Assembly (NCBI RefSeq): GCF_020686945.1
Contig: NZ_JAJEPR010000041.1
Span: forward strand, 1-26,728
DNA from: Limivivens faecihominis
Lineage (GTDB): Bacteria; Bacillota; Clostridia; Lachnospirales; Lachnospiraceae
Reading direction: 5' to 3'
DNA: 26,728 nucleotides
A program made the translations under genes and the position numbers. Under the pieces are notes generated by a model. The model worked only from the letters and a program-made list of their open reading frames with translations, was not told the DNA's origin and made no database searches. Shown here one piece after another: positions 23,622 to 26,728 of the stretch. Each line of letters begins with the position of its first letter. Position 1 is the stretch's first letter.

Positions 23622-24404
23622 ATGATTTCCAGCCAAAGCCACGGGTCTGTCTATGACCGCGTGATTGGGAAGGGAATCAGGCATGATCATATGCATCAGC
23701 GGATCATGTGCACCTCCGCCCCTGGATTTGAAACAGAAAACAAGAAAAGTTCCTATTCACCACGGGATATTGCAGAGATGCTTCAGATATCTGAGAACCT
23801 GGTTTATGAAAAAATGAAAAAGGCCGGTGTGGAATTTACCTTAGTGGACTATTAGAGGAGATATCCGAAAAAAGCATTTGATAAATGGTATCGAAGTCAG
23901 AAACGGTACCGAAATGCCGAGGATCGGGAGAAAGTTCGTGACATTGTAGAAAGCTCCATGGCCATGCCGGAGATGGCCGGCTTATTAGGCGTTCCCAGAT
24001 CTACCGTATATGGTCTTCTGAATCAGTCAGAGATTCTGAAAACCATTGAGTTTGATGGTCGAAGACGAGTGACAAAGAAGAGTTTTTATGAATGGTATGC
24101 CAGCCAGGACGATTATCATATCGTATCAGACGAAATGTCAGAGACAGTGAAGGGTGAAGATAATCGCAGGATTGAAGCTTATAGAAGAGCGGTTCTGGAG
24201 CAAGATGGTCATAGCAGATATATCGGAAACGACGCTTATCTGACAGTAAATGAAGCAGCAGTTCTGGCAGGAGTAAATCCGGCAACCGTGCACAAATGGA
24301 TTAAAAAAGGAAAAGTAGAAGCAGTACAAAGCAGCAAAACGATTCGAATTCCAAGGCAGGAGTTTGAGGGTTGGCTGCAAGGCAGAGAGAAAGTGGAGGT
24401 TTAA
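23622..24404 (+). pseudogene. HTH (excisionase-type) protein gene with an in-frame TAG
   Basis: Two MerR/excisionase-like helix-turn-helix units lie in one frame: 'YSPRDIAEMLQISENLVYEK' before, and 'MPEMAGLLGVPRSTVYGLLN' plus 'LTVNEAAVLAGVNPATVHKW' after, a TAG at 23853-23855. Between the stop and the next ATG (23958) the frame is clearly coding ('RRYPKKAFDKWYRSQKRYRN'), so this is one gene broken by a nonsense codon rather than two genes. The first ~35 codons from ATG 23622 look non-coding, so the true start is uncertain. The downstream piece (148 residues from 23958) could still be made. It precedes an integrase fragment, so it is probably the directionality factor of an integrative element. 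Confidence 0.7.
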
Positions 24405-24405
24405 C

Positions 24406-24489
24406 ATGGCATCATTAGTAGAAAGAAATGGAAGATATTGTGTTGTTTACAGCTATAAGGATAAAACAGGAAAGCGCAGGCAGAAATGA
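24406..24489 (+). pseudogene. Tyrosine integrase, first 27 codons only
   Basis: MASLVERNGRYCVVYSYKDK followed by TGKRRQK is the start of the N-terminal arm-binding domain of phage/Tn916-type integrases. The frame then hits TGA. No catalytic domain is present downstream; an unrelated promoter and the MarR gene follow. AGTGGAGG lies in front of the ATG, which begins two bases after the HTH gene's stop. Confidence 0.65.
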
Positions 24490-24566
24490 TAGATAGGATG
24501 AAATAGACAGATTCCAGTTTGGAGAATTGAAAAAAATGGAATTTACCTATTAAGACATATAAACTC

Positions 24567-24595
24567 TTGACAATAAAGCTCCTATATAGTATGTT
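24567..24595 (+). promoter_or_regulatory. Sigma-A promoter of the MarR/radical SAM operon
   Basis: TTGACA (24567-24572), a 17-base spacer, and TATGTT (24590-24595). The MarR ATG follows 30 bases later, with GGAG at 24615-24618 as ribosome binding site. Confidence 0.72.
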
Positions 24596-24622
24596 TTTAA
24601 TAAACTACTATATAGGAGCTTT
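24575..24622. promoter_or_regulatory. 17-bp inverted repeat over the -10, likely MarR operator
   Basis: Arms AAAGCTCCTATATAGTA (24575-24591) and its exact complement at 24606-24622, with a 14-base centre. The left arm fills the promoter spacer and the right arm holds the MarR ribosome binding site. Position over the -10 and start point is what a self-repressing MarR protein would use. Each arm also contains the smaller palindrome CTATATAG. Confidence 0.7.
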
Positions 24623-24625
24623 TGT

Positions 24626-25063
24626 ATGGAAATGAATGGAGGATTTCTTGTCACAAAAATAAAACAGCTTGGAGACCGGATTTTTGAGAAGATTCTCAGT
24701 GAAAAGAATATTGATGCGTTTAATGGAGCCCAGGGGCGTATTCTTTATGTGCTGTGGCAGGAGGATGGTATCTCAATCAGGTCACTCTCGACTAAATGCG
24801 GATTAGCGATAACATCTCTTACTACGATGCTGGAAAGAATGGAAAATCAAGGGCTGATAAGCCGTGTTCAGTCTAAAACGGACAAAAGGAAAACACTCCT
24901 GTTTCTGACTGAGAAAGCACATGCCTTAAAGGGCGAGTACGATTCTGTATCTGATGAGATGGGCAGTATTTACTACAAAGGTTTTTCAGAGGAAGAAATT
25001 ACCCGGTTTGAGGAATGCCTCGACCGCATCAGAAAGAATCTTGAGGAGTGGCAGAAGTCATGA
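24626..25063 (+). CDS. MarR-family regulator of the radical SAM pair
   Basis: 145 residues, normal MarR size. The winged helix reads 'ISIRSLSTKCGLAITSLTTM' and 'LERMENQGLISRVQSKTDKR', then the wing 'KTLLFLTEKAHALKGEY'; flanking helices form the dimer interface. It starts at ATG 24626 with GGAG upstream (a second ATG two codons later is possible). Its last bases overlap the next gene (ATGA). NCBI/TIGRFAM naming includes a 'radical SAM mobile pair system MarR family transcriptional regulator', and the gene order here fits it. Expected to repress its own promoter through the inverted repeat; the inducer is unknown. Confidence 0.88.
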   Translation: MEMNGGFLVTKIKQLGDRIFEKILSEKNIDAFNGAQGRILYVLWQEDGISIRSLSTKCGLAITSLTTMLERMENQGLISRVQSKTDKRKTLLFLTEKAHALKGEYDSVSDEMGSIYYKGFSEEEITRFEECLDRIRKNLEEWQKS

Positions 25064-25749
25064 GTATTTGTATCAAAGATCAGATTCAGAACATGAATAT
25101 CGTCATTGGCTGCACAGTGGGGTGTGCATATTGCTATGCCCGCAACAACGTGAAACGCTGGCATATGATTGATGACTTCGCTGCCCCTGAATTCTTTCCG
25201 GGTAAGCTCAAGATGATGGAAAAGAAACGTCCGCAGAACTTTCTTCTTACCGGCATGAGCGATCTCTCCGGATGGAAGCCGGAATGGAGAGGCGAGGTAT
25301 TTGCAAAGATCCGTGAAAATCCACAGCATCAGTTCCTGTTCCTTACCAAGCGACCTGATTTGCTGGATTTTGATACCGATCTGGAAAACGCATGGTTTGG
25401 CGTTACGGTGACGAGGAAAGCAGAACTGTGGCGTATCGACGCCCTTCGGAAAAACGTCAGAGCAAAACATTACCATGTTACCTTTGAGCCGTTATTCGAC
25501 GCTCCCGGCACAGTTGACCTTTCCGGAATCAATTGGATCGTTGTTGGCACCATGACCGGAGCTCAGAGCAGGAAGATTCATACGGAGCCGGAATGGGCGT
25601 GGTCTCTGACGGACCAGGCACATAAGCTCGGAATTCCGGTGTTTATGAAGGAAGACCTTGTCCCTATCATAGGGGATGAAAATATGATTCAGGAAATGCC
25701 GGAAGAATTTAATAAAGTGTTAGAGGTACAGAAATCATGGAAGAAGTAA
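25060..25749 (+). CDS. Radical SAM protein, mobile pair protein A (DUF5131/phage Gp37-like)
   Basis: 229 residues from ATG 25060. The CX3CX2C cluster motif is C18-T-V-G-C22-A-Y-C25 followed by YAR, so it should bind a 4Fe-4S cluster and S-adenosylmethionine. Further on, 'NFLLTGMSDLSGWKPEWRGE' and 'QFLFLTKRPDLLDFDTDLEN', and 'WIVVGTMTGAQSRKIHTEPE', match the phage Gp37/Gp68 (DUF5131) type. The MarR gene overlaps its start by four bases, and the next radical SAM gene starts 13 bases before its stop, so the three products are made together. The substrate is unknown. No peptide or RNA target is encoded in the visible part of the locus. Confidence 0.88.
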   Translation: MSICIKDQIQNMNIVIGCTVGCAYCYARNNVKRWHMIDDFAAPEFFPGKLKMMEKKRPQNFLLTGMSDLSGWKPEWRGEVFAKIRENPQHQFLFLTKRPDLLDFDTDLENAWFGVTVTRKAELWRIDALRKNVRAKHYHVTFEPLFDAPGTVDLSGINWIVVGTMTGAQSRKIHTEPEWAWSLTDQAHKLGIPVFMKEDLVPIIGDENMIQEMPEEFNKVLEVQKSWKK

Positions 25750-26645
25750 TAAATGGAATCCTCATTCGTGAGGTGGAAACAAAGAACATAATGACTAAGT
25801 CTAGTCTGCCGGTAGGCGGTTACTCGGTCAATCCCTATGTGGGCTGTACACATGCCTGCAAGTATTGCTATGCTTCTTTTATGAAGCGCTTTACCGGGCA
25901 CAAGGAGGAATGGGGCACTTTCCTTGATGTGAAGCATTGGCCGGAAATTAAAAATCCGAAGAAATATGCCGGACAGCGGGTGGTCATCGGTTCTGTGACA
26001 GATGGCTACAATCCACAGGAGGAGCAATTCGGGAATACCAGAAAACTTCTGGAGCAGCTGATCGGCAGTGACGCAGATATTCTGATTTGCACAAAGTCGG
26101 ATCTTGTGGTACGGGATATTGATCTGCTGAAGAAGCTTGGACGTGTAACCGTTTCATGGTCGATCAACACACTAGATGAAAATTTCAAGAACGATATGGA
26201 CTCTGCTTCGAGCATTGAGCGCCGTATCTCTGCTATGAAGCAGGTATATGAAGCAGGTATCCGTACAGTCTGTTTCGTATCCCCGGTATTCCCCGGTATC
26301 ACGGATTTTGAAGCAATCTTTGAGCGGGTAAAGGATCAGTGCGATCTGTTCTGGCTCGAAAATCTCAATCTTCGAGGCGGTTTCAAAAAGACAATTATGG
26401 ATTATATCGCCGGAAAATATCCTGATCTTGTACCACTTTACGACGAGATCTATAACAAGCATAACCGCAGCTACTTTGAAGCACTTGAAGTAAAAGCTGA
26501 GAAAATGGCTAAGAAGTATGATTGTGCCTTTGTGGATAATGAAATGCCTTATGGCAGAGTACCGCAGGGGCATCCGGTGATCGTAGATTATTTTTATCAT
26601 GAGGAAATCCGTGGGACAGAGAATACCGGAAAAAGAAATCGCTAA
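25737..26645 (+). CDS. Radical SAM protein, mobile pair protein B (SPL-like)
   Basis: 302 residues. CX3CX2C motif C37-T-H-A-C41-K-Y-C44-YA in 'NPYVGCTHACKYCYASFMKR'. Later segments include 'VVIGSVTDGYNPQEEQFGNT', 'DILICTKSDLVVRDIDLLKK' and 'VTVSWSINTLDENFKNDMDS', a TIM-barrel of the spore photoproduct lyase-like (SPL) group, though without the special Cys of true lyases that I could confirm. The C-terminus is basic. The 13-base overlap with protein A implies coupled translation and perhaps a heterodimer. GAGGT lies about 10 bases before ATG. I place it in the mobile pair B family by gene context and motif; the reaction is unknown. Confidence 0.88.
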   Translation: MEEVINGILIREVETKNIMTKSSLPVGGYSVNPYVGCTHACKYCYASFMKRFTGHKEEWGTFLDVKHWPEIKNPKKYAGQRVVIGSVTDGYNPQEEQFGNTRKLLEQLIGSDADILICTKSDLVVRDIDLLKKLGRVTVSWSINTLDENFKNDMDSASSIERRISAMKQVYEAGIRTVCFVSPVFPGITDFEAIFERVKDQCDLFWLENLNLRGGFKKTIMDYIAGKYPDLVPLYDEIYNKHNRSYFEALEVKAEKMAKKYDCAFVDNEMPYGRVPQGHPVIVDYFYHEEIRGTENTGKRNR

Positions 26646-26708
26646 ATTCAGGTTTGTATATATCTTTTAAAAGGTATATGATTAAGAAAAACGGCAGGAG
26701 GTATCTGA

Positions 26709-26728
26709 ATGAAATCACATAAATATTG
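26709..26728 (+). CDS. Start of the next gene, runs off the window
   Basis: ATG at 26709 has AGGAGG 8 bases upstream. Only six codons (MKSHKY) are visible. It lies 63 bases after the radical SAM pair on the same strand, without a strong terminator between, so it may belong to the same operon. The family cannot be judged. Confidence 0.55.

Noticed and set aside
24575..24622. Inverted repeat as terminator of the integrase fragment
   Set aside because: A promoter -35 precedes it, the left arm lies in the promoter spacer, and only four T follow; an operator is the better reading.
1..26728. tRNA, rRNA or riboswitch
   Set aside because: No cloverleaf with conserved loops, no rRNA motifs and no recognised riboswitch core were seen on either strand by eye. 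A covariance-model scan would be needed to exclude small RNAs.

Overview
The window looks like an accessory, mobile-element-rich part of a Firmicutes (Clostridia, probably Lachnospiraceae) genome. Supporting signs are AGGAGG-type ribosome binding sites, AT-rich neighbours, a CIRCE operator, a bile salt hydrolase, a DUF4869 / P-loop gene pair and a radical SAM 'mobile pair'. The species cannot be fixed from the sequence. No rRNA, tRNA or CRISPR array was seen.

Layout. (1) 1-2100: an IS1182-like element on the minus strand whose 5' end is split by a frameshift at a run of six T. (2) 2190-6420: a visibly more GC-rich minus-strand cluster with a TetR regulator, a DUF1254/DUF1214 lipoprotein and an alkyl-sulfatase-type metallo-beta-lactamase lipoprotein. 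(3) 6456-6930: two small unrecognised minus-strand genes, the upstream one cut by insertion sequences. (4) 6930-8042: three nested left ends of different IS3/IS150-type elements, each with a hairpin over the orfA ribosome binding site and none with orfB. (5) 8081-9291: two Hsp20 genes behind a CIRCE-overlapped promoter. (6) 9421-9873: two truncated genes meeting head to head (an S24 peptidase domain and an unknown). (7) 9920-13299: bile salt hydrolase, small alarmone synthetase and cardiolipin synthase, probably one operon. (8) 13590-18076: PLD-like protein, response regulator, histidine kinase, FUSC-family membrane protein and a CDP-alcohol phosphatidyltransferase cut inside its catalytic motif, in one tightly packed operon. 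(9) 18232-19032: a gene remnant, a LURP-one-like protein and a short conserved-looking protein. (10) 19099-22325: two broken, oppositely oriented copies of one IS4-like element around an ion-transporter-superfamily permease. (11) 22363-23367: a 49-aa ORF, a DUF4869 protein and an internally deleted P-loop ATPase. (12) 23622-24489: remnants of an integrative element (HTH gene with an in-frame stop, then the first 27 codons of an integrase). (13) 24567-26645: MarR regulator plus two overlapping radical SAM genes. The next gene starts at 26709 and leaves the window.

How the genes work together. Regions 7 and 8 put bile-acid deconjugation, (p)ppGpp synthesis, cardiolipin synthesis, a second PLD enzyme, a two-component system and a FUSC protein side by side, which suggests an envelope or bile stress locus (inference). 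Region 13 is the best candidate for an under-described system. It is a self-contained three-gene unit with its own promoter, a 17-bp inverted repeat over the -10, and overlapping reading frames. It matches the gene order of the 'radical SAM mobile pair' families, whose chemistry I do not know to be established.
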